Shown piece after piece: positions 56,709 to 64,000 of a stretch of DNA of 64,000 nucleotides. The stretch's first letter is position 1; each line of letters starts with the position of its first letter. The notes below the pieces were generated by a model. It was not told where the DNA came from. It searched no databases and saw nothing but the letters and a program-made list of their open reading frames with translations. The position numbers and the translations under genes were made by a program. Source of the DNA: an uncultured Colwellia sp. (GTDB lineage Bacteria > Pseudomonadota > Gammaproteobacteria > Enterobacterales > Alteromonadaceae); contig CAJXQJ010000004.1 of the NCBI GenBank assembly GCA_913058245.1, positions 1-64,000 of the forward strand, written 5' to 3'.

Positions 56709-58079
56709 ATGCGCCGTTTATATATCAGCATCATTTTAACCGTTATTGGCTCTTTGTTTATCATAACTTGGGGGCTTGATAAAATTGTCGCCAAACAAAC
56801 TCCCACTCAAGCACAAAGTGAATATGCTTTGTATCACCAATTAATTGAAGGTTTCGATCGTCAATTATCATCGCAAGACAAGAACAACTTAGCACATTTT
56901 AGTCAACAAATAAGTCAAGATTACCAGTTGGCGCTGCAGTTAGATAAAAGTAAAAACATCGCTTTACCTCATGAATTAACACCGCAACTGTCCCAGACGG
57001 GAGGACTACTATTAGCCTCAGAAACACAACCATACCTATTAAAACAACTAAGCCAACACCCGGATTATATTATTCAACTTTCTTTGCCAGTAACCACAGT
57101 TGAAGAACACAAAATAGACATGATATTAACTGCCACTTTATATTTAGGGGTTTGTATAATTTTACTGGCTTGGTTATTCCCTTTAACACGTCGTCTTTAC
57201 TTGTTAACCCAAACTGCGGCTAATATAGGCGCAGGCAATCTAAGTGCGCGTATGCCATTAAACCGCCTTTCTTACATCAGCATGTTAGAGAGTAGTTTTA
57301 ACCGAATGGCAGCGCAAATAGAGAAACTTGTTGCTGATAATAAAATTCTCGCTCGTAGCATGTCACATGATATTCGCACGCCAATGTCCTGCTTACGGTT
57401 TGGAGTTGAAGCAGCAATGGATACAAAAGATCTAACTAAAAAAGATCAGTATTTAGCTCGTATGGAAACAGAACTTACTCGAATGGAAGATATGACAACG
57501 GCATTTTTAGAGTATGCAGGTATGGAACGTCAAGGCTTTCACTTAAAGCTTGAAGCAATCAATATCAATGACTTTCTAAAAACCATCAATACCGATTTTC
57601 AAGCCTTAGCTGAGCAGCATAATGTTACCTTGAACTATCACGCAAGTGATGAGTTAACAAAGAACCCTGTAATATTATCACTCGACTTTCATTGGTGTTA
57701 TCGTGCGATTCAAAACCTAATTAGCAACGCCGTTCAATATGCTAACAACGAAATTTTATTAGCCAGCTACCGGCGTGGAAACCAGCTTTATATCAATATA
57801 AAAGATGATGGTAAGGGCATACCTGAGGAAAGTATTGATAACATTTTTGACCCATTTGTGAAGCTAGATGTCGATCGTTCCCGGGAACTCGGTCATTTTG
57901 GCCTTGGCCTAGCCATAACTGCCAAGGTTGTTCATTGGCACAATGGTACGATTCAGGTAAATAACAAAGCGGACTTCCCAAAAGCGCCAAATGACAAACA
58001 ACAGTTCGACAGTGCGATTACCAAAACTTCTGGTGCTTGTTTCACTATTGCCCTACCAATATCAACGCAAGAAAAGTAG
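56709..58079 (+). CDS. Sensor histidine kinase (RstB-like)
   Basis: A 456-residue inner-membrane kinase: membrane helices about 5-24 and 143-163, a periplasmic sensor of about 115 residues, HAMP (about 164-217), dimerisation/H-box (SMSHDIRTPMSCLRFG, His near 221) and an HATPase domain (NLISNAVQYAN, IKDDGKGIPEE, GHFGLGLAIT). Its partner is the response regulator just upstream. The stimulus is unknown. Confidence 0.92.
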   Translation: MRRLYISIILTVIGSLFIITWGLDKIVAKQTPTQAQSEYALYHQLIEGFDRQLSSQDKNNLAHFSQQISQDYQLALQLDKSKNIALPHELTPQLSQTGGLLLASETQPYLLKQLSQHPDYIIQLSLPVTTVEEHKIDMILTATLYLGVCIILLAWLFPLTRRLYLLTQTAANIGAGNLSARMPLNRLSYISMLESSFNRMAAQIEKLVADNKILARSMSHDIRTPMSCLRFGVEAAMDTKDLTKKDQYLARMETELTRMEDMTTAFLEYAGMERQGFHLKLEAININDFLKTINTDFQALAEQHNVTLNYHASDELTKNPVILSLDFHWCYRAIQNLISNAVQYANNEILLASYRRGNQLYINIKDDGKGIPEESIDNIFDPFVKLDVDRSRELGHFGLGLAITAKVVHWHNGTIQVNNKADFPKAPNDKQQFDSAITKTSGACFTIALPISTQEK

Positions 58080-58187
58080 CCTAGGCGCTGGCAAATTGTA
58101 TACCTTTCTATCTGGTCAACAATGCCTTAACATATAACATAGTTTCGCTATATGTAAGTCCAGCCGCAAAGAGTACCTGCACACAGT

Positions 58188-59288
58188 ATGAGTTCAAATC
58201 AAACAACATCATTATCTATCGTTTTAAACGCTTTTGGCTATTCTGAAAAAGACTGTGTCGTAACACCATTAGGAAACGGGCTTATAAATACCACATACCT
58301 AGTAAATACAGGTAAAAAAAGTGTTGTATTACAGCAGCTAAACAATCAAGTTTTTAAACAGCCCGAGCATGTTTTTGATAATGCCGATGATATTAATCAG
58401 CACTTAAATATTAAACAAACAGCCAATCAATATGCGATGCAGCCAACTCAACAATATAAAACGAATGATAAAAAGAATCATGTTTTAGATAATGGCGAAT
58501 ATTGGCGTTGTATGCGCCTTATAGAAAACTGTTATACCCTAGAAAAAATTGAAAATAATCAACAGGCAAAGCTTGTTGCCAATGCCTTTGCACAATTCAC
58601 TTCGGCACTTAGCGATTTTAACAGTAAAAATTTAGCGAGTATTATTCCTGATTTCCACAACTTAACAGCGCGTCTAGCGCAGCTTGAGAATGCTACTAGC
58701 CAAACAGAATCAGAACGTAAAAAACAAGCACAATCACTAATAGATTTTATCCATTCACAAAAAGCATTTTGTCAGGAAGTAAAAGAATATATTAAAATAT
58801 TGCCGTTACGAGTCACCCATAACGATACAAAAATAAACAATCTGCTATTTAGTTATGAAAGTAATAAACCCACAGCAGTGATTGATTTAGATACTTGTAT
58901 GGCAGGTTATTTAATGCATGACTTCGGCGACATGGTTCGCACTTGTTGTAGTTCATTGCCTGAAGACAGCGCAGAAATTAACAGCATGACTATTAACTTT
59001 AAAATACTTAGTGCTCTTACCGAAGCATATATTAATGGCTTAGCAGAAACCTTAACTGATATAGAACGCAGTAGCTTACTAATCGGTGTAAAATTAATGC
59101 CATTTATGCTCAGCATACGATTTTTAACTGACTACCTTAATGGCGATCAGTATTTTAAAACTCAATACTCTGAGCACAATTTAATGCGAGCAAAAAACCA
59201 AATGCAACTTTATAAACTTTTTTGTCAAAATCATGAGAAGTTAACTGAGATTATTCTGCGTAAACCAGTACTTAATGCTATTGCCTGA
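58188..59288 (+). CDS. APH-fold sugar kinase, NahK-like
   Basis: A 366-residue aminoglycoside-phosphotransferase-fold kinase. N-terminal LGNGLINTTYLVNTGKKSVV, catalytic RVTHNDTKINNLLFSYES (Asp near 213) and metal motif AVIDLDTCMAGYLMHDFGD. This set resembles N-acetylhexosamine 1-kinases (NahK) more than antibiotic kinases. It probably phosphorylates an amino sugar at C1. No hexosamine operon is adjacent. Its last codons touch a decayed attC site. Confidence 0.75.
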   Translation: MSSNQTTSLSIVLNAFGYSEKDCVVTPLGNGLINTTYLVNTGKKSVVLQQLNNQVFKQPEHVFDNADDINQHLNIKQTANQYAMQPTQQYKTNDKKNHVLDNGEYWRCMRLIENCYTLEKIENNQQAKLVANAFAQFTSALSDFNSKNLASIIPDFHNLTARLAQLENATSQTESERKKQAQSLIDFIHSQKAFCQEVKEYIKILPLRVTHNDTKINNLLFSYESNKPTAVIDLDTCMAGYLMHDFGDMVRTCCSSLPEDSAEINSMTINFKILSALTEAYINGLAETLTDIERSSLLIGVKLMPFMLSIRFLTDYLNGDQYFKTQYSEHNLMRAKNQMQLYKLFCQNHEKLTEIILRKPVLNAIA

Positions 59289-59379
59289 GCATACTTAAGA
59301 GGTGAATTATTACTTTGCAAAGTGTGAAAAAATTGGGATCGAGGAAAGTGTTAGCCATCTAGCTTGATTGACTTGTTAG
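59287..59379 (-). repeat. Decayed, orphan attC site
   Basis: On the minus strand the site begins TAACAAGTCAATCAAGC, matching 16 of 17 bases of the R''/L'' side of the array attC at 1690-1785 (TAACAAGCCAATCAAGC). The shared GCTAACA follows at the same spacing, and the opposite end reads CACCTCTTAAG ... CTCAGGC, a degraded form of CAGCCCCTTAT ... GTTAGGC. The R' core triplet is lost, so it should not recombine efficiently. It lies more than 55 kb from intI, in the same orientation as the arrays. Confidence 0.65.
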
Positions 59380-59506
59380 CTGGTATAGCACCGTTGATTT
59401 TTGCGGTTTATTTCCTGAATCGTTTCATTGTTTTTAATAATTTTTTTGATTTATTAAATCTACCGTTTTTGAATAGTTCTCTACTAAATTTCATTTTGCT
59501 CATTTG

Positions 59507-59665
59507 CTAATTTGCTAATTTAATTTTTAAACCTGTGAGTTTGTTCTGTTGGATATCGGTATTTTCTTCAATGAGCTTTATACTCATTAACACATCTGCA
59601 CAACTTTCTTTTCGCTCCCCACAGCCAATTAATAATAAGTTGATAACAAAAAGCCCATATTTCAT
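59507..59665 (-). CDS. Small lipoprotein (52 residues), cassette-like
   Basis: The frame starts MKYGLFVINLLLIGCGERKE: a lipoprotein signal with a lipobox Cys at residue 15 (LIGC), then a charged 37-residue mature part with one more Cys (near 22). A GGAG ribosome-binding site precedes the ATG. It is followed, in the same orientation, by the decayed attC at 59287-59379, like the cassette genes of the main array. No family was recognised; entericidin-like size but a different sequence. Confidence 0.55.
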   Translation of the reverse strand: MKYGLFVINLLLIGCGERKESCADVLMSIKLIEENTDIQQNKLTGLKIKLAN

Positions 59666-60167
59666 TTTTAACTCCAATCAACATTATCCAGTTAATAGTT
59701 TATTCTGTAGAGGTCTAGCTAGTTCTAATCGAATATCAGCCTAACAATCTATACATAAACCCCTATACCTAATGAATTCGTTTAAAAATTTGAATGTCAT
59801 ACGTTCAAAATCCAGCATTACTGAGGTATCCAGATAATATGAGAAAACATATGGAAAGCTATTAATAAACAACTCAATGTAGTAAATAAGAAGTTAATTT
59901 AAACTACATCAATCAATGGCTGCACAGTGAACTGGGTGCCAAAAGTTGTATATGACTTTGACATTATATTTACCCTTTTTTTATTGTTTTTTGTAATTCT
60001 ATTTTTCTGAATATAAAAATCAATTTAATCCAATTTATTAATTACCAACTTAATCCTACTATATTTTCAGGGAAAGTTAGTTATCAAAACAGCTTACACC
60101 TAAACTAATTGAGCACTGATCGGCTTTAATACCGATGAGCTGAAAATACACATATGAGGAATTAATT
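59666..60167. promoter_or_regulatory. Catalase upstream region
   Basis: About 500 bp, very AT-rich, with no supported gene. It should hold the catalase promoter. A small hairpin ATCGG/CCGAT (about 60119-60137) lies 30 bp before the start, and TGAGGAATTAATT gives the ribosome-binding site. An OxyR site could not be identified by eye. Confidence 0.4.
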
Positions 60168-61619
60168 ATGAGTAAGAAATTAACCACTGCAGCAGGCTGC
60201 CCTGTAGCACATAATCAAAATGTACAAACCGCAGGGAAACGCGGGCCTCAACTTCTACAAGACGTATGGTTTTTAGAAAAAATGGCTCATTTCGATCGTG
60301 AAGTAATCCCCGAACGCCGTATGCACGCAAAAGGCTCTGGAGCTTATGGTACATTTACTGTTACCCATGACATAACTCAATACACAAAGGCAAAAATATT
60401 TTCAGACATTGGCAAAAAAACCGATCTATTCGCACGTTTTACTACCGTTGCGGGTGAGCGCGGTGCCGCTGACGCAGAACGTGATATTCGTGGCTTTGCT
60501 TTAAAGTTTTATACGGAAGAAGGTAACTGGGATTTAGTAGGCAACAACACACCAGTATTTTTCTTACGTGACCCACTAAAATTCCCTGATTTAAATCATG
60601 CAGTAAAGCGTGATCCTCGTACCAATATGCGAAGCGCGAAAAATAACTGGGACTTTTGGACATCATTACCTGAAGCATTACACCAAGTTACGATTGTAAT
60701 GAGTGACCGGGGTATTCCTGCAACGTATCGTCATATGCATGGCTTTGGTAGTCATACCTTCAGCTTCATTAATAATGAAAACGAACGTTATTGGGTAAAA
60801 TTTCATTTTGCCTCTCAACAGGGCATTAAAAATTTATCAGATGCAGAAGCGGGAGTAGTTATCGGCAATGATCGTGAAAGTCATCAACGTGATTTATTAG
60901 AAAGCATTGATAACCAAAACTTCCCTAAATGGACATTAAAAGTTCAAATCATGCCTGAAGCAGAGGCTGCTAGCGTAACTTATAACCCATTCGATTTAAC
61001 TAAAGTATGGCCACATAAAGATTACCCATTAATTGAAGTCGGTGAGTTTGAGCTAAACCGAAATCCAGAAAATTACTTCGCAGAAGTTGAACAATCGGCG
61101 TTTAATCCAGCTAACGTGGTTCCTGGAATAAGCTTTTCTCCTGACAAAATGCTACAAGGTCGATTATTTTCATACGGTGATGCTCAACGATACCGTTTGG
61201 GTGTTAACCACCAACACATTCCTGTGAACGCTCCGCGTTGCCCTGTTCATAGTTACCACCGCGATGGTGCTATGCGTGTTGATGGTAACTTTGGCAGCAC
61301 ATTAGGCTATGAACCTAATAATGAGGGCCAATGGGCAGAACAACCTGGTTTTTCTGAGCCCGCTTTAAATTTAGATGGCGCAGCTGCGAACTGGGATCAC
61401 CGTGAAGATGAAGACTACTTCTCACAGCCGGGTGATTTATTTCGCTTAATGACCACTGAGAAACAAAAAATCCTATTTGATAATACTGCGCGTAACTTGA
61501 ATGGCGTTCCAAAAGAAATTCAATTACGTCACCTAAAGCACTGCTATAAGGCAGATCCTGCTTACGGTGAAGGCATAGGAAAATTACTTGATATTGATGT
61601 GAATGAATTTAACTCATAA
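60168..61619 (+). CDS. Monofunctional haem catalase
   Basis: A 483-residue small-subunit (clade 3-like) catalase that splits H2O2 into water and oxygen. Catalytic His in [16 protein letters not shown] (near 46), Asn in [13 protein letters not shown] (near 122) and the haem-ligand motif [15 protein letters not shown] (Tyr near 330). NADPH-binding residues such as HRDGAMR are present. No signal peptide, so cytoplasmic. It stands alone between a long upstream region and a terminator; KatA/KatB naming cannot be decided from sequence alone. Confidence 0.95.
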   Translation: MSKKLTTAAGCPVAHNQNVQTAGKRGPQLLQDVWFLEKMAHFDREVIPERRMHAKGSGAYGTFTVTHDITQYTKAKIFSDIGKKTDLFARFTTVAGERGAADAERDIRGFALKFYTEEGNWDLVGNNTPVFFLRDPLKFPDLNHAVKRDPRTNMRSAKNNWDFWTSLPEALHQVTIVMSDRGIPATYRHMHGFGSHTFSFINNENERYWVKFHFASQQGIKNLSDAEAGVVIGNDRESHQRDLLESIDNQNFPKWTLKVQIMPEAEAASVTYNPFDLTKVWPHKDYPLIEVGEFELNRNPENYFAEVEQSAFNPANVVPGISFSPDKMLQGRLFSYGDAQRYRLGVNHQHIPVNAPRCPVHSYHRDGAMRVDGNFGSTLGYEPNNEGQWAEQPGFSEPALNLDGAAANWDHREDEDYFSQPGDLFRLMTTEKQKILFDNTARNLNGVPKEIQLRHLKHCYKADPAYGEGIGKLLDIDVNEFNS

Positions 61620-61633
61620 TCAAAAAACCAATG

Positions 61634-61665
61634 GCAGATGACGACAATGGTCATCTGCTTTTTAT
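61634..61665 (+). terminator. Terminator of the catalase gene
   Basis: A 9-bp stem GCAGATGAC/GTCATCTGC with a 7-base loop, followed by TTTTTATT on the plus strand, 15 bp after the stop. Confidence 0.88.
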
Positions 61666-61760
61666 TCTGTATTTTCTTATCGAATTTAAGAAAAAGTAAA
61701 AATGACAAATTTAAAAAAGCCGTTATTACTTAATTAGGTGAGTCACTTATTAAAACAACT

Positions 61761-62378
61761 TTACCAATCAAGGCCTTTTTGCGCTTTTACACCTGCTTTA
61801 AAAGCATGCTTTATCGGTTGAACTTCAGAAACCGTATCCGCTAATTCAATTAATCGACGATGACAAGCACGACCTGTAATAAGCACATGTTGCATTTTAG
61901 GGCGATTATTCAACGTCTCAATAATTTCATCAAGTTCAATATAGCCATACTTAACCATGTAGGTCATTTCGTCGAGTAGTACAATATCAAGCGTTTCATC
62001 GCTAAGCATTTCTTTACTCTTTTGCCAAGCAACTTTTGCTGCGGCTTTATCGGTTTCAGTGCTTTGCGTTTCCCAAGTAAACCCTGTTCCCATGACATGA
62101 TGTTTAACAGGAAATTGCTTTAAAATGTTCATTTCGCCACATTCCCATTTCGAGCCTTTGATAAACTGCACAATACCGGCTTTTTGGCCGTGACCAATAG
62201 CGCGTAAAACCGTACCAAAACCTGAAGTGCTTTTACCCTTACCGTTACCCGTTATTACCACTAAAACACCACGTTCTTCAGTCGCTTGAGCGACACGTTC
62301 AGCAACCTCAGCTTTAATTCTTTTTTGGCGCTCAACATGTTTTTGTTCTTTATTTGCCAATTTCTCTTCGTTGTTCAT
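61761..62378 (-). CDS. cobO: Cob(I)yrinic acid a,c-diamide adenosyltransferase
   Basis: A 205-residue CobO/BtuR/CobA-type enzyme that transfers adenosine from ATP to the cobalt of corrinoids. P-loop VVITGNGKGKSTSGFGT (about 40-56), Walker-B-like VLLDEMTYM and C-terminal LITGRACHRRLIELAD. The N-terminal ~35 residues are charged and helical, covering the corrin site. It is the last gene of the cobN-exbB-DUF2149-cobO cluster. Confidence 0.93.
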   Translation of the reverse strand: MNNEEKLANKEQKHVERQKRIKAEVAERVAQATEERGVLVVITGNGKGKSTSGFGTVLRAIGHGQKAGIVQFIKGSKWECGEMNILKQFPVKHHVMGTGFTWETQSTETDKAAAKVAWQKSKEMLSDETLDIVLLDEMTYMVKYGYIELDEIIETLNNRPKMQHVLITGRACHRRLIELADTVSEVQPIKHAFKAGVKAQKGLDW

Positions 62379-62392
62379 AACTTTACTCTTAT

Positions 62393-62728
62393 TTATTCGT
62401 TACTAATTAAGATCAGTTTACCTGTTTCTGGGTCACGATAAACCTGTCCCATGGCTTGGTAACCTTCTTCGCTCTGTAATTTATTTTGTAATGTTTCTGG
62501 CGGCGAGGTCATTTCTTTACCAACCGAGTCAACAGGTTGAATCATGGCTTTATTATCTGCTTTATTCATTTGAAAGTGTTGTTCTAAATCCGGGCTTACC
62601 GCCACTAAAGCGGCAATTAAGCCACAGGCAAATACCAGCATAATATCAATCAAGTTAGCAAGCGGCCCTAACGGCTCTTGTTCTTGGCTGTCAAACTGGC
62701 TACTTCTCCATGCGTCACTCATTGGCAT
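62393..62728 (-). CDS. DUF2149 membrane protein (ExbD-like partner)
   Basis: A 111-residue protein with one membrane helix (about 25-45, LIDIMLVFACGLIAALVAV) preceded by a polar N-terminus and followed by a periplasmic part ending PETGKLILISN. The helix with a central Asp (NLIDIMLVF) mirrors the proton-carrying Asp of ExbD/TolR. DUF2149 genes usually sit between a MotA/TolQ/ExbB gene and cobN, as here. A proton-driven complex is inferred. Confidence 0.8.
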   Translation of the reverse strand: MPMSDAWRSSQFDSQEQEPLGPLANLIDIMLVFACGLIAALVAVSPDLEQHFQMNKADNKAMIQPVDSVGKEMTSPPETLQNKLQSEEGYQAMGQVYRDPETGKLILISNE

Positions 62729-62731
62729 TCT

Positions 62732-63247
62732 CTAGGCTGTTTTTGCTGAAGCATTAACATCAACTACTGGCGTTAGTTTAGCAGTATCGATAACAGGTTC
62801 TGTAATTTCTAATCGCTCTAATTCTCCAATCGCATTGTCGTACCAACGTCGGCGCATTCGTCCCAGTACAAAACCTATAACACCAGCGAATAAACCAATA
62901 ATAGTGGTATCAAATGCGACCGTCATCGCGGTCGTCAAAATACTGATATCACCAGAGCCAAGTGCAGCAAGACCGGGCCCTAATGGAATAAGCGTGCCCA
63001 TTAAACCTAACATAGGCGCAATGCGCGTAATAAAGTCGGCTCTTTCAATACGTTTTTTACCTTGGCTGATCAAGGCTTGCTTTTGCTTTGCTGCTTGTAA
63101 AGCAGGTATCACCGAAAGCCGTTCACCTAATGCTAAGCCAAATTCATAAATCGCCAAGCCAGTAAAAAACAATAAGCCCCATACCACAGGCTGAAGCAAC
63201 CAAGAGGTAATTAAATGCATAATATCTAATGAAAAACTATATAACAT
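62732..63247 (-). CDS. MotA/TolQ/ExbB-family proton channel protein
   Basis: A 171-residue protein from the ATG at 63247 (MLYSFSLDIMHL) with an AAGGAAAG ribosome-binding site; the start overlaps the cobN stop. Three membrane segments (about 14-35, 74-95 and 112-135). The family signature region RIAPMLGLMGTLIPLGPGL, and TAMTVAFDTTIIGLFAGVIG, correspond to the conserved helices lining the proton path in ExbB/TolQ. With DUF2149 it probably forms an energised motor for the neighbouring CobN-linked system. Confidence 0.85.
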   Translation of the reverse strand: MLYSFSLDIMHLITSWLLQPVVWGLLFFTGLAIYEFGLALGERLSVIPALQAAKQKQALISQGKKRIERADFITRIAPMLGLMGTLIPLGPGLAALGSGDISILTTAMTVAFDTTIIGLFAGVIGFVLGRMRRRWYDNAIGELERLEITEPVIDTAKLTPVVDVNASAKTA

Positions 63248-63248
63248 A

Positions 63249-64000
63249 CTAACTTTCCTTCTCAACAACTGACAACTTAGGTAACTGACGTTGCGCCCGA
63301 ATATAACCAAATAGTATTAACAACAACACCACACTAATTAACCCAAGCATTAGAACTTTCTGCTCAAATGGCTGAGCTTGTTCACCTTCCTGACTAACAG
63401 TGTTTTCTTCAGTTGCAGGCGCACTATCATTAGGCACAACTTCATTAGTTTTTAACGGCTTAGTTGCCGCGGTTATTTCTTGAATATGCTGAACACCAGA
63501 GCCTTGTTCCCCGATAGGTGTGTGGTTTGCCGCAGCAAGCACCTGATCAAGTTGCTTTTGTAATGGCATAGATAGCATAGGTTTAATAAATGGATAAATA
63601 GGATGATTTGCATGCGTATGGCCACTGCCCGGAATACCATGTTCAACAATATTTTGCGCAAATTGCTCAGCAAGTTCGGTTTGCGTTTGTTGGTTAGCTT
63701 GCCAAAAGCCTTTTTCAATAGCCACAAGCATCACTGCCAAAATATTACTTTGCACATGCACGTTATGCTTTACTTGTAAAAATTCATCAAGGCCAAGCGC
63801 TAAACTGTCATCAATATAAATAGCTTTCAGGTCTTGCCAAGCCCAAGACTTAATAATTTCTGGGCTTGTTGCTTGCCAACCCCACAGGTTTTCAATGAAC
63901 TCACTACCCATGGTTCTTGCGCCAGCATAACCTTGCTTCATCAGCGGTTGGATCCATTGTCGATTTAAAAAGCGCCCGCGTAATTCTGACAATAAAGCAG
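63249..64000 (-). CDS. cobN: Cobaltochelatase CobN-like subunit, C-terminal part (runs off window)
   Basis: The reading frame is open to the window edge, so only the last ~250 residues are seen. LLSELRGRFLNRQWIQPLMK, GYAGARTMGSEFIENLWGWQ and FLQVKHNVHVQSN match the C-terminus of CobN, the large subunit that inserts cobalt into the corrin ring or, in this gene context, one linked to metal uptake. After the CobN part there is a Pro/Glu-rich linker (about 165-215) and a C-terminal membrane helix (about 220-238, VLMLGLISVVLLLILFGYI) ending in a basic tail, which cytoplasmic CobN enzymes lack. Confidence 0.88.
   Translation of the reverse strand, partial: ALLSELRGRFLNRQWIQPLMKQGYAGARTMGSEFIENLWGWQATSPEIIKSWAWQDLKAIYIDDSLALGLDEFLQVKHNVHVQSNILAVMLVAIEKGFWQANQQTQTELAEQFAQNIVEHGIPGSGHTHANHPIYPFIKPMLSMPLQKQLDQVLAAANHTPIGEQGSGVQHIQEITAATKPLKTNEVVPNDSAPATEENTVSQEGEQAQPFEQKVLMLGLISVVLLLILFGYIRAQRQLPKLSVVEKES

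Noticed and set aside
58188..59288. Antibiotic (aminoglycoside) resistance kinase
   Set aside because: The N-terminal LGNGLINTTY and VIDLDT motifs fit sugar 1-kinases of the NahK type better; no resistance context is present apart from the decayed attC, which faces the other way.
59535..59744. Plus-strand frame of 69 codons in the catalase upstream region
   Set aside because: No ribosome-binding site and unlikely composition; the opposite strand carries a better lipoprotein gene (59507-59665).

Overview
The window looks like the chromosome of an AT-rich marine gammaproteobacterium of the Alteromonadales, most likely Colwelliaceae (Colwellia/Thalassotalea type). This rests on the conserved block djlA-murU-amgK | lptD-surA-pdxA-rsmA-apaG-apaH, the folA, obgE-rpmA-rplU | ispB neighbourhood, an E1 alpha-beta fused 2-oxoacid dehydrogenase, a MipA/DUF3019/two-component operon and several large TonB/Rhs-type surface proteins. 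The lineage is inferred from gene content; no rRNA or tRNA gene was seen.

Region 1 (1-15.1 kb) is accessory. Positions 1-3.6 kb hold seven integron gene cassettes, all on the minus strand, separated by near-identical ~95 bp attC sites. They are followed by an attI region with palindromic repeats, a perfect LexA-type box and a complete divergent integron integrase gene (intI, 3895-4854). An rve-type DDE transposase follows. Next come a fragment of a secreted-protein gene, a small presumed immunity gene and a 2324-residue SpvB/FG-GAP/Rhs polymorphic toxin on the minus strand. Behind the toxin lies a second, detached cassette block (13.85-15.06 kb) with two more attC sites, one cassette gene cut by an IS3-family remnant and one 5'-truncated cassette gene. 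A further decayed attC with a small lipoprotein gene lies far away, at 59.3-59.7 kb.

Region 2 (15.3-30.1 kb) holds signalling and uptake genes: an ECF sigma factor overlapping a membrane Ser/Thr kinase with TPR repeats; an esterase and a TonB-dependent receptor; a zinc-uptake-like operon (small His/Cys protein, His-rich outer-membrane protein, binding protein, permease, but no ATPase); and a LysR gene divergent from an amidohydrolase-RidA fusion and an unusual M19 dipeptidase-like protein.

Region 3 (30.2-46.8 kb) is the conserved core: MurNAc recycling (murU, amgK), outer-membrane biogenesis (lptD, surA), pdxA, rsmA, apaG, apaH, a chemoreceptor, folA, obgE, rpmA, rplU, ispB and galM.

Region 4 (46.9-64 kb) contains a small XRE-regulator/membrane-protein operon with palindromic operators, argR, a FabD-like gene overlapping a fused 2-oxoacid dehydrogenase E1, glutaryl-CoA dehydrogenase with a divergent LysR, the mipA-DUF3019-response regulator-kinase operon, a NahK-like kinase, a catalase, and a cobalt/cobalamin cluster (cobO, DUF2149, ExbB-like, cobN) that runs off the right edge.
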